Source of the DNA: Nyssa sinensis
Taxonomy: Eukaryota > Streptophyta > Magnoliopsida > Cornales > Nyssaceae
Direction: 5' to 3'
DNA: 64,000 nt
Assembly (NCBI GenBank): GCA_008638375.1
Contig: VIRR01000563.1
Span: 1-64,000, forward strand
Part shown: positions 45,912-60,700 of the stretch, one piece after another
Position numbering within the stretch: position 1 is the first letter of the stretch
How the letters are laid out: each line of letters starts with the position of its first letter
The notes under the pieces: model-generated
Seen by the model: the letters and a program-made list of their open reading frames with translations, nothing else
What the model was told of the DNA's origin: nothing
Databases searched by the model: none
Made by a program: the position numbers and the translations under genes

Positions 45912-48900
45912 CTTATTAATCATTTATTCCAACCTCACAAAGGGAAAAATCATGAACCAGTAGTGGATTCTCTTTATCTTCTTCTTTCAATCCTCTCTTC
46001 CTTCCAAAGATTATATACAATCTTTTACTCTCAAGTCAGGCTCTTTTAGTCTCACGGTGGGTACTTTTCTTATTATTTTCTTGTCATTTAGTGATACCTT
46101 CTTGATGTACTATCATTTCATACTTATGTGATCTAGGATTCCAATACTAAATTTTGATAATTTCTCAAATTCTTGAAGGTTGTGTACCAAAAATTATACA
46201 TAATCTTTTGCTCTCAAGTACGTCAGGCTCTTACAATCTCACGGTCAGTACTATTTTTATTATTTTTTTGCACTCATTATACCTGACCCTGCATCTTCAT
46301 AGTTTGCATGAAATATTTTTTCATGCATTTATATTTGTGTATGAGTTTGCTTAATATCATGGCTCATCATTGATCTATGATCAATCTAACATGGTTGCCA
46401 ATCATAATTACTAATTGGCTAAAATTATTTAAAAATGTTGTGGCTAATTTAATATTTTAGAGGATTTCAAGAAATTTTAAATTTCCCCCCGCTAAATAAA
46501 TTTTTTTAATCTTGCCCCCAATGAGTTTGTTTTACAAATTTTATAATTAGTTATAATTAGGGATAGACAGTGAAAAAAAAAATTAGATGATTAAATAATT
46601 AAGATACAACATTTATATTTGTTTGAGGTTATTGAAGAGTTGGAGCTCTAAATCACTGTTTGAGCTCAGATTTTATATCCTAATAATTATAATTGATGTA
46701 ATTTAGTTGCACCCTCTTGACGTGCCATCATTTTACACTTACATGATCTAGGATTCCAACACTAAATTTTGATAATTTTTTTCCTTAATTTTTTTATTAA
46801 ATTTATTTATTTTGTCTCTTCTATTATTGATTTAGTGAGAACAAAAAAGGCATGGTTAAAGGGTTAAATTTAAATATTTGGCATCTGAACAAGAAGAAAA
46901 TAATATATATAAACATGGATATATATTTATATAATTCTATTTTTTTCATTTTAGATTTCTGGTTCAAATCTCCATTGAAAGACACATCATACAAGAATTT
47001 TTAATATCACTTTCCTTTTATGTTTTTTATACGTAAAAATTAAGGCCGTTTGAAAAATAATTGACTTAAAAAGTGGAGTAAAAGTGCTTTCAAAAGATCT
47101 TAGAAGGTACATGAATCCCAAGTAAAAAATTATCGTTAGTTTTTGTCCCAAAACTCATTCAAATATAAAACTACTAAATTAATTCATATGACAACTTTAA
47201 GAGGCATTAAAAAAGGTTAGAAATAAAAGAGAGAGATTGAGAGTCCTTAAAATAAAGAGAGAGATTTGTGTCTAAGGGATGTAAATCCTATGTACTTCTT
47301 ACTTATCAAAAATTACATTTGGGTCAAAGAGGCTTTCCCTGTAAATGAGATTAACAAATCTTTTTTTTGAGAGTCCTTAAAAGATTTGCAAATCTTACAT
47401 ATCAAAAAAAAAATTATATAAAATGTGCCTAAGGGATGAAAATCCTATGTAAAAGAATTGCCAATGCTGTAATTTTTTTTAGTCATAACAGAAAAATTAG
47501 AAATCGTTGGATTCATCTTATTCTTTTTTTTTTTTTTTTGGTGCAAATGTTACTATCAAACTTTTAAATTTTTGTTCTTTTTATATATTCAAAATACATG
47601 TAGTAGCCATCACATTTTTTGGATTTCACATAATTTAATTTAATTTAATTTTATTAGTGAGTTAAAGTTTCCCCCATTGAGGCAAGAATTCTTTCTCTAC
47701 TCCTGTTTATAATGATATTTTTTAGTCACTTATTAAAATTTTATACAAACTTGATAGAGTTAAATGTTTTGTTTGAAATGTGTTAATTATAATTAATTTA
47801 ATATAATAAAATAAATAAATAAATAAAATTTAAAAATAAAGAAGTACTTGTCCCCGCCTATCATGGGGTTTAAATGAATTTGGGGAGAAACATTTTTTCA
47901 TGGGATGAGGTTAGGAAAAAGGTCCCCTATCCTAAACCCGTCCTATTGCCATTCCTAGTCATTCGACATTCTTTAGTTTCTAATGATATGTGCGATGCTA
48001 CTCTATCTACAAGGAGATGGGAAAGGCTTTGAACTCTTTCTTTGCTTTAGGTTGCTAAGTTTAATGAAAAAGTACAACTAGTTAAGCGAGACAAAGGACC
48101 AATCCCTATTTTTATAACCCAAGCGTAAGTCTTGACCCATAAAGAAATGCTAATAAAAGGTTCACACTTATTTATAAAATCTATATCAATGCCCTAAGTG
48201 ATAACACATAGTTAAGGTGCACCAAACTTAATGTATCTTCATGATCACTATCAATAAATTGAGCTCACCCAATTTACTCTTTTCCAATCAAACATTCTAA
48301 TTAAACTGGTGTTTCATAAATATAAAATGTAATGAGATATGTTATTCCACTCACGTAAAAAATCTTACATTTTTCCACTCTGTTTGCCTAAATTGATATT
48401 AGAGTTTTGAAAACATCTTACATTCAAAACTAAAATTTTTCAAACCATCATGTAACTCTTACATATTTTAATCATAAAATTCATATTTATTCATAAGAAA
48501 TCAATGTTATAACAACAATTATAATATTTTTTTATTAATCACAGACTTTGGCTTTGGTACCACTAAAATGAATCATTATGCATCCTATGTGTAGAAAAAT
48601 TAAAAATTTAAATTAATTAATTTCCTCATCTTATGATTAGTCTATGATGTATACAAAATATTCATAATGGTACAAGAATCTTTGATCATAGTTACCTTTG
48701 TATTGCATTTTTCAAAACCTTCTAGACCATCGACAATAACCATATATGCATCTGGTCTCTAAACGTATCCATATAAGTGAATCCTAAACTCGAAGAAACT
48801 CTCAAGTTTCAATTGGATTCTATAACTCTTGAAGAAAAGAGAGAGAGAGAGAGAGTGGGGGGGGGGGGGGTTGCACAGCCTACTCTAGGGTAGAGAGAAA

Positions 48901-51900
48901 TTTCTATCTTTTGTCTCTACATATCATATTAATTATGAACCTAACCCTAGTCATACTAGTGTTTGACTAAATTACAAAACTATTACTATTAACTCTTAAT
49001 AATACATGTCCCTTTTAATTATTCAAATTCTACATCACTGTTTTGTGTGAGACCCCTCAGGTTTATACTATTATGATTGTAGAAGTTAATACTAAAAAGT
49101 AGTAAAAATTTGAATTCTTTCTAATTTAGTTTGAATTGTAGCCCTTTGTAATTCTCTTTTAATGAAAATAATAAATTATCTATCACAAAACTTTACATTA
49201 TGTCACACGCTAGCTTCCAAGAGCCCCAAACTAGATGCACAAAATATGGGTAAAAATACATTAAACATCTGTATGTGTAAGAAACTAAGTGTACACCAAC
49301 AAAACACGCTATGTAAAACTCAAATTAGTCGTACGAGTCTATCAATAAAACACTTTCAATTGCAATTTATATGCAACTTTAGCATACTGTTTTGTAATTC
49401 ATATCAATAAAATAGATACTTTTTGACTAGATTATAAACTTTAGTGTCACAAAATAAATTCTCTTGTCAACTATAACCAAAACATACTAGGAAGTTCTAA
49501 AGGTTGCATTAAATATCAAGAATGATTGAGAAATAGTAATATAAATATAAAGTTGATCTTTAAATCTTGAAAACCTTGGTGATATACATATCAACAAAAG
49601 TGTTGAGACAAGCAGATGTATTCGCCCAAGTATCTTTACGAGGTAAAGAATTCCCAATAATTTTACAAATATTTATAAGAACAGTATCAATTTAAAATGT
49701 TTAAAGAACAACTCTTATTGCTTCTTATAAGAGAAATGTTCCCAAACATAATATGAGTTTTAAACTTCAATTTCCAAAGAAGATTTAAATCGGATATACC
49801 AGGATCTTTAACAAAGTGAGTAACAATTTGAAAATAATCCTATAAAATCTTGATGAAGAGAAAATTATCAATCTCAATAGAGCCTTCCTCATAATTTTCT
49901 TGAAAACCAATAAAAGAGTTGTAACTTTTCTATGCGTCACATTATAAGTTTGCAAAAATTATGTTAATACCACCTTTATAAAAACCTAAATTAACAAGTG
50001 ACACACACTAAGAATTATGTTCAGTATAATTTGATTCTTAATCAAAACAAAAAAATGCCAACTATCTTAAATAGGCTTATTCAAAACTTTGTCAAATAAT
50101 CAATTATACTAAGATGATATCAAATCATAATCAACAAGTTTGCCTCCTACAGATGACTTAATATATCTAATCAATTAGGCAGTGAATCAATAATATTCAT
50201 TAAATTTATAACTGTGGTGTACACCTATAATACCAAAAACTTTATCAAGAATGAAAATCACTCTACCAAATTGTTCTCATCAGTACAGTTAAATTGCAAA
50301 TAATAAAAAAATTGTAGAGGTATAAAATATTAGCATACATAATCTTTCATTACTCACTTAACTTGCACAACAAATAGAATGCTTGCAAATCAGTTAACTA
50401 ACATTTATGCGATTAAATAACCGTAATCCAATTAATTGAAAAATTAATTAGATTTATCTAGTTTTGTCTAAGTAAACCGGTATAAGTCCAAATCTTGTGA
50501 GAGTAGGCGTGTCATTGCAATACATCTTTGGAGCAAGAGACCACAACATGCTATTAGTCCTCTCTATTGTAAGTTAATCTAGATAGACAACCAACACAAG
50601 TTTTCGAAAAGTCCAACGTCTTCGAGGCAAGAAGAACCCTTTAAACCGTGAAACTCAAAATATTTAGTCTACCCCACCAAGTGATAACCCTCCTAGGGAG
50701 ATGATCACGACCCGTTTGGATCGTTGATACAATTGCAATCCTAAATCAAATATATATATATATATATATATATACTTTCTTTAATTTATTTCAAATATAA
50801 ATTTTAAGTGCACATATGAAACCATGAAGGCTAGCCCACTTCGTGAAAGCATAATCATCATGTCACATGTGACCCATAAGAATATGACTATCACTTTATG
50901 CCCATTTGTTTTCAAAATTTTTGCTCAAATTATTCTTAAAAATTGCATAAGCATATCTATATATATGTGCTCAAATAGTGTTAATAAATATAACCTTCCA
51001 TATTTTGAGGATGTAAAATAAATTAACATATGGGTTTACTACAACCATATTCATAAACAATAATAAAATTGGCATTGCTTTATGTAAAATCCCAAAACAT
51101 TGGCACTATTATACATTATCACTTTACTGGATAACAAAACTCTTTAGCGGCACATTATGCAAGATGACACTAGTTACACACCACAAATCCTCATAACACG
51201 TGTTTATTTAGTTTCTTTTTAAAAAAATTAATGCATAACTAAATCATTATTATTTTAACACAAAACCCAAAACTAATAATGGACACGACCCACAATGTCA
51301 TCCCATATGACATAAGACAAAATAAATACTTTACAAGTTCATTGATAACAAGAGGCCACATAATCGATTCCGTAAAAGTCGAATCAAAATAATTTTTTCA
51401 AAACTTTATGCACAATATTAATAAATGCGTTAAAAATGTCACATCCCAAACCCCACCCTACGCGGATGTCGAGGACGCGACTGCCAGTCGGTTGCGACGC
51501 GACCAACCAAAGGCAAATTCTGAACTTTTCGACGAATTGCACTCCAACTGTAGGGTCAGATGCAGCGGAATTTAAAACTTTTTCTTTGTGTCATGGGAAT
51601 GCAACTCACTTATCCATCATAAGAATATGTATCACAGAGCAAGACTAAATCCAGTCAGTCAACAATTCTAATCTCAGAGCATATCTAAAATCAAGCATAT
51701 AACAACAGAGCAGATCTAATACCTCAAAAGTACCATTAGTTCCATGAGCCATGTCTATCTAATATATATCAGTCAAGTCAGTCATAACATACCACTCACT
51801 GGAATAACCAGGTTCAATCCACAATAAACCAGTCTCTATAATTCAGTGTCGTCAGATCCTTACTTGCGATGCCATTTGGCCTATTCACGTCATGTCATAG

Positions 51901-52129
51901 TACCTTCTAATCCAATGGAGGTAATTCCTGAAAAATGTCAGAATAATGGGGTGAGCTTAAATAAGCCCAGTGAGTAACACATATTCCCTATCATGGGTTT
52001 CAAAACCAGTTTTGTGCTTCCAAGGCACATGGATAATTTAGTCATTCCAAAATTACTATTTTTATAAATCCATTTCATAAGCAGTCTAGTACAATAAAAC
52101 AGAATCGAACAAACAGAACAAACAGATCG

Positions 52130-52795
52130 GAACATGACATAACCAATCAGTCAAAACAATAACTATTGCTAATATATCAGTCAAGACACAGACTCTTCAT
52201 TAACGGAACGAATCACAATCGGGACTGAGTGGGAACAATAAGTCAATCAAGACAGGGGCATATTATTAATGACTAGAACATAGCGGAGTTGAACAAGATC
52301 AATCAAGACAAGGCATACCAATAACAGGACGAAAACATAACGGAACTAGACCATCTATCAATCAGGCCAGACATATCATCAACGGACGAAATATAACGGA
52401 ATCGAACGGAAACAATACATCAGTCAAGCAAAGGCATATCGCGAACGGATAAAATTATAACGGAACTAAACGGAAACAATACACTAATCAAGACACAGGC
52501 AAATCATGAACAGGACACAACATAACGGAACTGGGTAGAAACAATATAACAATCAAGTCAGGGACACATCACTGTCGGAACTAATCATAACTGGACTGAA
52601 CAATGTTTCAATCAAGACAGACCTATCATCAACGGACAGTACACAACGGAATTGGACCATATATCAATCAAGGCGGACTTAACATCATTAACGGACGGGA
52701 CATGTCAGAACCGGACGGAACATATCAATCGAGGCAAACATATCATTAACAGACAGCACATAACCGAACTGAACGGAATTCCTAATTCGAAGGAT
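52130..52795. repeat. Degenerate tandem repeat of about 61 bp in the 5-kb LTR
   Basis: About ten or eleven units of the pattern atcaatcaagacagg-catatcattaacggac-gaacataacggaactgaac-ggaaacaata. Units differ by 20-30% and by small indels. Short frames crossing it are not genes. Confidence 0.75.
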
Positions 52796-53439
52796 ACAAG
52801 CACATCACGTGGAATGTGATACAAAGGGCGTACATTAAGTACATACATTTAAACAATATAGCATTCAGACAGTATACTATACAAAGCGGTACGATACAAC
52901 AAAATGTTGTTCTTTACCTATATCACATGGTTTATTTAATCGTTTCGGAAATAATGGTTCAATATATCCATTTTATCTCAACAGTTCAAAACGGGCAAAA
53001 CAGTACGGGATGCTAGCACAGGGATCAAGAATATAGTCAATTATTTAAAAAGACTAAAACCATGTCATAAGTGATATAGTACGGAAAGGCATGCATTTAA
53101 ATAATTGCACGTAAATAATTGCATTCAAAACAGATCAGTAAATCAAGGGACAGTATCAAAACAGTGTCAGAAGTTACTCACAAACTTTACGTTTATTTCC
53201 TTGCATAAATAATCCGATAACCTCCAGGTATGTCAGGCATCTCCATGTATATCCTGAATAATAATCATCAATCACAGACAGGTCAGAACTCATCCATTCA
53301 GGTCTCATTCGTCATCTTAGGTATCTATCGGATTACCTAAGATAGCCTAGTAGCCTATCGCCCTTCCATTGGGTCTCACCCGAGGCTATTTCATTCTTTA
53401 ATTAGGCTTAGCAGTTATTAGGATTATATCCTAAGTCAT

Positions 53440-54440
53440 TTAGACTTCAATTGTTATCAGTCAGGCACTCATTCCACCTTAGGGGCAAAATGGTAATTTT
53501 ACCATTCTTGTCCCGGACCCTGTCGTGGTCTTCGGAATAGTCTTTATATCTTAAGTACAAAGTTCTACGTCCTTTGGACTCCAATCGGTATCAGTTAGGT
53601 TCTCATTTTAACCATAGGGGCAAAATGGTAATTTTGCCATTCTTATCCCGGACCCTGTTATGGTCCTCAGAATATCCCATATATCTCATGTATAAATTTG
53701 TAAGTCCCTTGGACTTCATTTGGTATCTGCTTTAAATCGTCGGGACACATCGATCATTTTTCGTTTTACGCGTTGACTGTCTCGGAGTCTTATTTAGCCC
53801 TTCAGTGTTCATAATTATCCCTATGATAATTTATCAGATCAGTTTGACCTTTATTCGACCTCTACTTTGCACTTACAGTGCTCAGGGGTATTTTGGTCAT
53901 TTTACGTTTTGTGTAATTCTGACCCCGATTCGTCATCTAATCAAGTATACAGTCTCACTAGTGTCTGGGCTCCTACCGGTATCAGTTTCGTCCCAATCGG
54001 ACTTTGTTTAGGTCTCGTACGGTATCAGGGGTAATTTGGTAATTTCATGTGTCATATTTTTCGGCACGTCAGTTCATAAAATGGACCTCACCATTGGGTC
54101 CAGAGCGTCCAACATAGTGAAATTGGACTGTCTGTTATGTTTAATCGGCCCTGGGTATCATTAAGGGCAATTCGGTCATTTACACTTTATGTGTCTGTAT
54201 TTTTCGGGACCTCAGTTCATTAAACGAACCTCACCGTTGAGTTCAGAATGCCCGAGATAGTCAAAATAGGCTATCTGATATTTTTATTTGGGTCTGGGTG
54301 CCATCAGGGGCAGTTCGGTCATTTATCACTTACGTGTCTGTATTTTTCGGGACTGTATTTCCAAAATTGGACTGTACCATTGAGTCCAGAATGCTTGAAA
54401 TAGTGAAAATACACTATTTATTTAATTTATTTGGACTCCG
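53440..54440. repeat. Two degenerate repeat families of about 135 bp in the 5-kb LTR
   Basis: First family: two units (about 53448-53583 and 53584-53720) with ggggcaaaatggtaatttt and cccggaccctgt. Second family: three units (about 54050-54440) with tttttcgggac, cctcaccattgggtccagaa and gggcaattcggtcattta. Relatives of the second family occur in the nested LTR at 24990-25300. Confidence 0.75.
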
Positions 54441-55984
54441 TTTGACATATTTAATGTCTAGGGGTAAAATTGTAATTTTACCTATTTAATAAAATAATTA
54501 AATAATTATTTTATTATTTAATTAATTACCAGGGGCTTAAATGTATAATTTGTCCAAAATCTGGGCCACTGTATAATATCCCAAAACTGTTGGGGGTCAA
54601 TATGTAATTTTAGAAAGCTGTGGGGCCAAAACAGAATTTAATAAAATATAGTTTCAGAACCGTTTGGTTCTAGGGTTCACCAAGTGAACCGGTCCAAATT
54701 TCCCTAAACCATTCGGTCTAGTTACCTTCAGAGAACCGGGATATGATAGCCCTCTTATCCCCAATTGGCCCCTATCCGTATTTAGGTTATGCCCCCAAAT
54801 CAATTTCAATTTGTTAAGCTCGTAACCAAACAAGCCTGATTTCAATTTAATCACCACAATACGCTGCCGTTTGGGGTAATTCAGATTTGTGGGTGGGTCG
54901 GATTTGACCCGAACCCGATCCAGGTCCGGCCCAACAACTTAAAGCGACCCATTTCCCTGCTCGTTTTTCCGGCGACTGTGCCGGCGTCTTCTTCGGCGCC
55001 TGTGCCGGAATCTGCAGTGAAATTTTCCATATTTCTCTCCATTTACACGTCGGTTTTTTGTGGTTTTTGTACCAATCGACTCCCAAAACTTCTAGCAATG
55101 TTTTGGGACTGATTTGAACTCTCAAACCGCTCGGTTCTTGGCATCCAAACCGTCCTTCCAGTCAGATTATCCTTGGCCCTATCATGGTCGTTTCTTGACC
55201 ATTTTAATTGATTCCAATTTCATTAGATTCCTGACACCATTTCCTAATTAGTTACATGCATGGAACTAAGCTTCGGTTCTATTCGTTTCAAGCCCCAGGT
55301 CTGAGGTCCATCAATGGAGGTTTCACTAACGGGTTGGGGTTCTAGGCTATTCCGACCCTTCTCAGTTGTTCTAGAACAGTTCTAACCATCACAGGAACTT
55401 ATGTGTATAATTTATATGGCCAAAACTATTAGAACAGCACCAACAATCAAAACAGAAAATTGGCAGTTAGAGGTGTCTTACCTCCGGACAATGGCTGCTC
55501 TCTTTTGGCTCGGCTGTGGCTTCATGCATGCTGCTCCAGTGCAGTCGTGCCCCTCAGTGCAGCCACATAATGCACAGCTCCACCCTCCATTGGTGTATCT
55601 CCATGAAGATACACACACATATACCATGGGTACACACACACTTGCATGGCAAGCTCACCGTGGCAGCCCTCTTTAACCGAGCCCACACACAGGCAGTTCT
55701 TAGGTCTCTCATTCACTCTGATCTGATTACACACAAGACCATTTGTGGCCATAATATTCCACCTCATATATACACACCATACATATATATATATATATAC
55801 ACTCTTATACATATACATCTCTATATATATGTGTATATATCAGAGAATTAGTGGGATCTTAGGGCTGAGGTGGGCTAAGGGAAACCATCATGTGGGGTTT
55901 TCATGTAACCTCATTGGTCCAATTTGAGGTGGGGCTTGGTTAACTTAGAGATATATATACAATTGAGTTGTATATATATGCACA

Positions 55985-56083
55985 AAGTAATGGCAGCCCA
56001 GTTGGTAAGTTTTTTGAGAAAAATTCATTCCCTCTCAAAGGTCAAGGGTTCAATTCCCTTGGCCTCCCATTTGCCCCTTTTTT
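55985..56083 (+). mobile_element. tRNA-derived SINE-like head with Pol III A and B boxes
   Basis: An A-box-like cagcccagttgg (55994-56005) and a B box GGTTCAATTCC (56047-56057) are spaced as in a tRNA gene, and a T-run at 56078-56083 could stop Pol III. A run of T between the boxes (about 56010-56015) would be expected to stop transcription early, so it is probably a decayed SINE inside the LTR. No tRNA cloverleaf or clear target duplication is seen. Confidence 0.45.
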
Positions 56084-57752
56084 CACCATTTTGGGCTAAA
56101 GCCCTGTTTGGCTGCACATTAATTCAGTTTTTGATGTTTGTCTCATAACTTTCATTCCGTAATTCCTTTTTCGATGCGGTTTGTTCCGAGAGTTTCATAT
56201 TTCAGTTATCTACAGTGTCAGAGGTTCCGTGTCATTTATTAGTCATTCGGGATTTCCGTGGTTAATTAATTCGAATTCCGTCAGTGTTAGATTGACATTA
56301 TTTCACCTAATTAATTGGTAATTAGGTTCGGGTATTGTACCCTATTCTCAAACATGTTTTAATTGTTTTATCGGTCTATCTTGACCGTCGGAAGATTAGG
56401 ATTAATTCCCTTGATTATTCTCTAAGCCGGTATTAATTAATAATTAATAATTAATTATTAATTATACAGGATCGGGGTGTTACAAAAAATAATTTCTAGA
56501 CTTTAGATTCCTAATTCATTACAGTGTAATACTTTTTGAGATTCCAAACTTTAGGGCTTTTGAAGCCCCTGATCAAGCGTGACTATTTTCATTGAGATCA
56601 TAAGAAATTGATCTGTATACAATCGGAATTTATGGCCTCAAGTCTTTTCGGCCGCTGAAAAAATTACCCACTATTTTTCTTAGTTTCCCTCATTAAATCC
56701 ATATATTTCATGTAATTAAATTACAGGAACACATTCTAAAGACAATTGAAGTTTTCATGATCAAATTCAATCTAAACCATATCTGTTGGGTTTCGCTTCT
56801 ACAGGACACACAACTTTCAAAATCATAACATAGGATGATTCATACTAATTAAAAACAACATCCTCAAGATCGGATTTTCATGGGCAACAAATGCCCACTA
56901 TCAATTTGAATCGAAACTCATTCATTATGAATGAATTAATCAAAATCCCTCAAATGCATGTGCGGTAATCCGAAAATTAGAGCTCTAATTGCTATTGGAT
57001 CAAAACCAAATTGTTTAAATTGATTATATGATTATAATCTACAAAAACCCCATAATATCTAAATCCATTTCATGGAAAAAGATGATCAATATTGCCAATC
57101 AATTTCATACGAGTTTCACGCTTCAAAATAATCCATGAATTCTTTTAATTTGAAAATTCATATAATAATATGAAATTTTATCATAAAAAAAAAAAAACCA
57201 CAGCCTATGTTCTAGACATGACGACTTTGATACCACCTGTGAGATCTTAATCCAAATAACACACAAGTACAATCATAAGTAATTAAATATTAATATGATA
57301 AATAATGGTGTGTACTCGAATCCATGAATGATATGAATAAGCCTTGTATGATAATCTATAACCTCCTTCTTGATATTGGCATCATTAGAGTTTATCTACA
57401 AGAAAACGAAGACATACCTTTCACTATCTTTTCTGTCTTAGGTTGCTAAGTCCAATGGAGAGACAGACTATAATAGTTAAGTGAGACAGGAGTTCGACCC
57501 CAATATTTATAACAAAAGTACGAGTCCTAATCCATAAAATACTGCTTGTCAAAGAATTCACACAAATCCATAAAATCTATTCCAATGTCCTAGGTGATAT
57601 TCAGTAATTGACTAAAATTTATTTTCATAAAAATCAACCTATTTTCCACTATTAACTTACTGAACATTCTTTTACATTTAAACCCTGCATTTTTTGGCAA
57701 TTGAAGTACTAAGAAATTCGTAACTGTATTTGCAATTAGGTTGTGTTGGGGC

Positions 57753-60700
57753 ATGGAGTACCTCCAAACAATTTGTACAAGCATTGAATTTTTGAAAAAC
57801 TCTTGGGCATTCATTCGCGAGTGGTATAATTATCACGAATTGCTTGATGAAAAGCGTCAAACTCTAAGAAGGAGAATGGAAGCATTGCAGTGCCGAGAAA
57901 AGGATGTGCATGATGAATTGAGAAATTCACAGTATGACTCTGGAAAGAAGCGAAAGAGAGAAATAGAGAACTGGTTTCAAAATGTAAGACAAAAAATAAC
58001 TGAAGTACAAGAGGTTGAACAGAATGCTGGATTAAGAAGATATCTTTCACGATCGCATCTTTTGAGGATTGTTGATAAAAATATTCAGGAAGTAAATGAG
58101 CTTATTGAGCAAGGTGTGTTTCCTGAGGGGCTTCTAGTTGATGTACATCAAAGAGGAGAGGCATTGCTAACAACGCCATTAGTGGGTCAAACTACAGCCG
58201 TGAGAAATTTGGAAAAAATTTGGAAATTATTGATGGATGATGAGATGACATGCATTGGACTTTACGGTATAGGAGGTGTGGGCAAAACGACCGTTATCAC
58301 TCATTTCCATGATCGGCTCTTGAAAAATCCTAGTTTAGTACATGATGTATATTGGGTAACTATGACACAAGAATCAAGCATTCACAAATTGCAAAATCAG
58401 ATTGCAAAACTTATACGTCTACAACTTTCAGAGGAGCTTGACGAAAGGAAAAGGGCAGCTGAGTTATTCCATGCATTGAGAAGCAGAAAGAAATTTGTAG
58501 TTATTTTAGATGATATGTGGAAAGTATTTCTTCCGGAGGATATAGGTATTCCAGTCGGAGTTGCAGAAGGAAGGTTACTTATAACTACTCGGTCATTGGA
58601 AGTCTGTCGAGGAATGCAGTGCCAACAAACTATCAAGGTAGAGCCTCTTTCTACAGAAGAAGCATGGGATCTATTCATGAAGAACGTTTGGAGTGACAAG
58701 GTGGTTGATAAAAAAGTAGAAGAAATTGCAAGGTCTATTTCCATGGAATGTGCTGGTTTACCTCTGGCCATCGTCACAACAGCTAGAACCATGAGAGGTG
58801 TTGATGACATTCATGACTGGCGCAATACACTAGTTGAGTTGAGAGAACCAGCTGAGGGGCTTGTGGATATAGAGGAGGAGGTATTTAAGCCACTAAAATT
58901 CAGTTATGATCGCTTGAAACATGAAAAGGTTCAACGGTGTTTCTTATATTGCGCATCATTTCCTGAAGACTACGAGATCCCAAGAGAGGAGTTGATAGCA
59001 TATTGGATTGCTGAGGGGTTACTAGATGAAAGAGGAACTAGGAAAGCACAGTATGACATGGGTCATTCTATACTGAACAAACTAGAAAATGTTAGTTTGC
59101 TGGAAAGGGTTGAGGCTGTGAACACAACTACTAGTATTTGTGTAAAGATGCACGATGTGATTAGAGATATGGCCCTTAATATTACAAAAGAGAATGGCTC
59201 TGCTATTTTCGAGGTGAAATCTGGAAAGCAGTCGTTGCACATCACAAATGAGAAAGAGTGGTCAGAAAATCTTGAGAGAGTTTTCTTAGCAGATGAGATA
59301 GTAGAAGAATATCTCTCCCCTTCCATATCTCCTAAGTGCCCCAGACTTCTCACCCTTCAGCTGCATGATAACAACTATATCATGGAGCTTCCTAATTCTT
59401 TCTTTGTGCATATGCAGAGCCTGAGAGTTTTGGTCCTGTCAAGTTTGAACGGGCTCGAGCGTTTGCCAAAGTCTATCTCCGACTTGAAGAGTCTCCGAGG
59501 ATTGTTTCTTAATGGTTGTCCCTATTTAGAATATGTACCTTCATTGGCAGAGCTTAAGGAATTGAGGGAGGTGCATCTAAACGGCTGTGGAGTACTGAAA
59601 GCAGTACCTACAGGTTTAAAGGGATTAATCAACCTTAAATGCCTTGATCTATCTTGGGTGTCGGGAATACAATCTATTCCAACTGGTTTACTACCCAGTC
59701 TTTCCAATTTACAGTGCCTCAGACTTGATAGTAGTAGCATTGATGTTCAGACGGAAGAATGGATTACCTTGAGACAAATAGAGATGCTTGGTGTGAACTT
59801 CTCTAACCTGGATAAGTTCAATAGCTATGTCTGTACTAAACATTGGGAGAGGTTGAGTCACTATCATCTTCAGATCAATAACTTAATCGATGATACAGTA
59901 GTTCATAATGATCTTACATATCTTACATGCAGAGAAGTATCTATTTATTGGATTGATGATGATGGTGAAATAGAACTTCCTACCAACGTGCAGGAGTTTC
60001 CTACCAACATGCAGGAGTTGACCATATATGATTGCGTTCTTCCTACGAGCTTATTGGATTTTTCACCTTCTCTAAGGGAAAATACTTGCCAAGATCTAGA
60101 GAAATGTTCTATTCGGTATTGTCGTGGGGTAGAGGACCTATGGTCGTTCACCACCACCACCACGTCAGTGCCACAAAACCTTCAAGTTTTGAAAGTACAT
60201 TTCCTGTATGATTTAAGAAGGCTGTTCAAGTATGAGGGAGTTGAAATGGGAGGGAGACCACCAAGAGAAAGTGGAACCTTTTCTCATCTAAAGCTGTTAC
60301 ATATTCGTGGCTGTGGGAAACTAAAGTATTTGTTGACAGCTAGGTTGGTGAGGCACCATATGCAAAACCTTGAAATCATTCGTGTGATAGGTTGCTGCCA
60401 AATGGAGCACATAATAATAGAAGAGGAAGAAGGGATTGCTACTGAAAGGAATTCTATTCTCACATTCTCCAAGCTACGGACTTTGCAGTTAGTCTATGTA
60501 CCAGAATTGAAGAGCATATGTATAGGGACAAAGACAATGGTTTGTCCTTCACTTCAAGAAATTGATGTATTCGATTGTCCAAAGCTTAAGAGGCTTTCTC
60601 TCTCTACTATGAACGTGGATGATAGTAGAAGAACATCAGAGAGCCAACTTGATTCTCTCATAAAAATCAGAGGACTAAAAGAGTGGTGGGATTTGGTGGA

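Larger units (their letters stand above)
51437..56484. mobile_element. Probable 5-kb solo LTR of a gypsy-type element
   Basis: Starts TGTCACATCCC and ends GGATCGGGGTGTTACA, with the 5-bp target duplication AAAAA at 51432-51436 and 56485-56489. Duplication copy 1 has the exact empty site (GCGTTAAAAATAATTTC at 29731-29747), so insertion came after the duplication. No gag, pol, primer-binding site or second LTR is found across 5048 bp, which fits one very long LTR left by LTR-LTR recombination. The base composition is richer in G+C than its surroundings. A large non-autonomous element cannot be excluded. It contains the repeats listed below. Confidence 0.75.
47980..57700 (-). mobile_element. LARD-like element, copy 2, split by a 5-kb LTR insertion
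   Basis: The counterpart of 26290-30905. The left LTR part ends AATCTTACA at 48369. The right LTR part starts TGTGAGATCTTAATCC at 57238, with the minus-strand primer-binding site TGGTATCAAAGTCG (complement of 57222-57235). The terminal bases TGTGAGATC/AATCTTACA are near-complementary, as LTR ends should be. A run of 14 G lies at 48857-48870. The interior is interrupted at 51437-56484. Confidence 0.7.

Noticed and set aside
55985..56083. A functional tRNA gene
   Set aside because: A and B boxes are present but no cloverleaf can be folded and a T-run lies between the boxes.
55401..56148. Several short frames around the CA/TA microsatellites
   Set aside because: They lie inside the 5-kb LTR and consist largely of His-Thr-Tyr-Ile repeats from the microsatellite.
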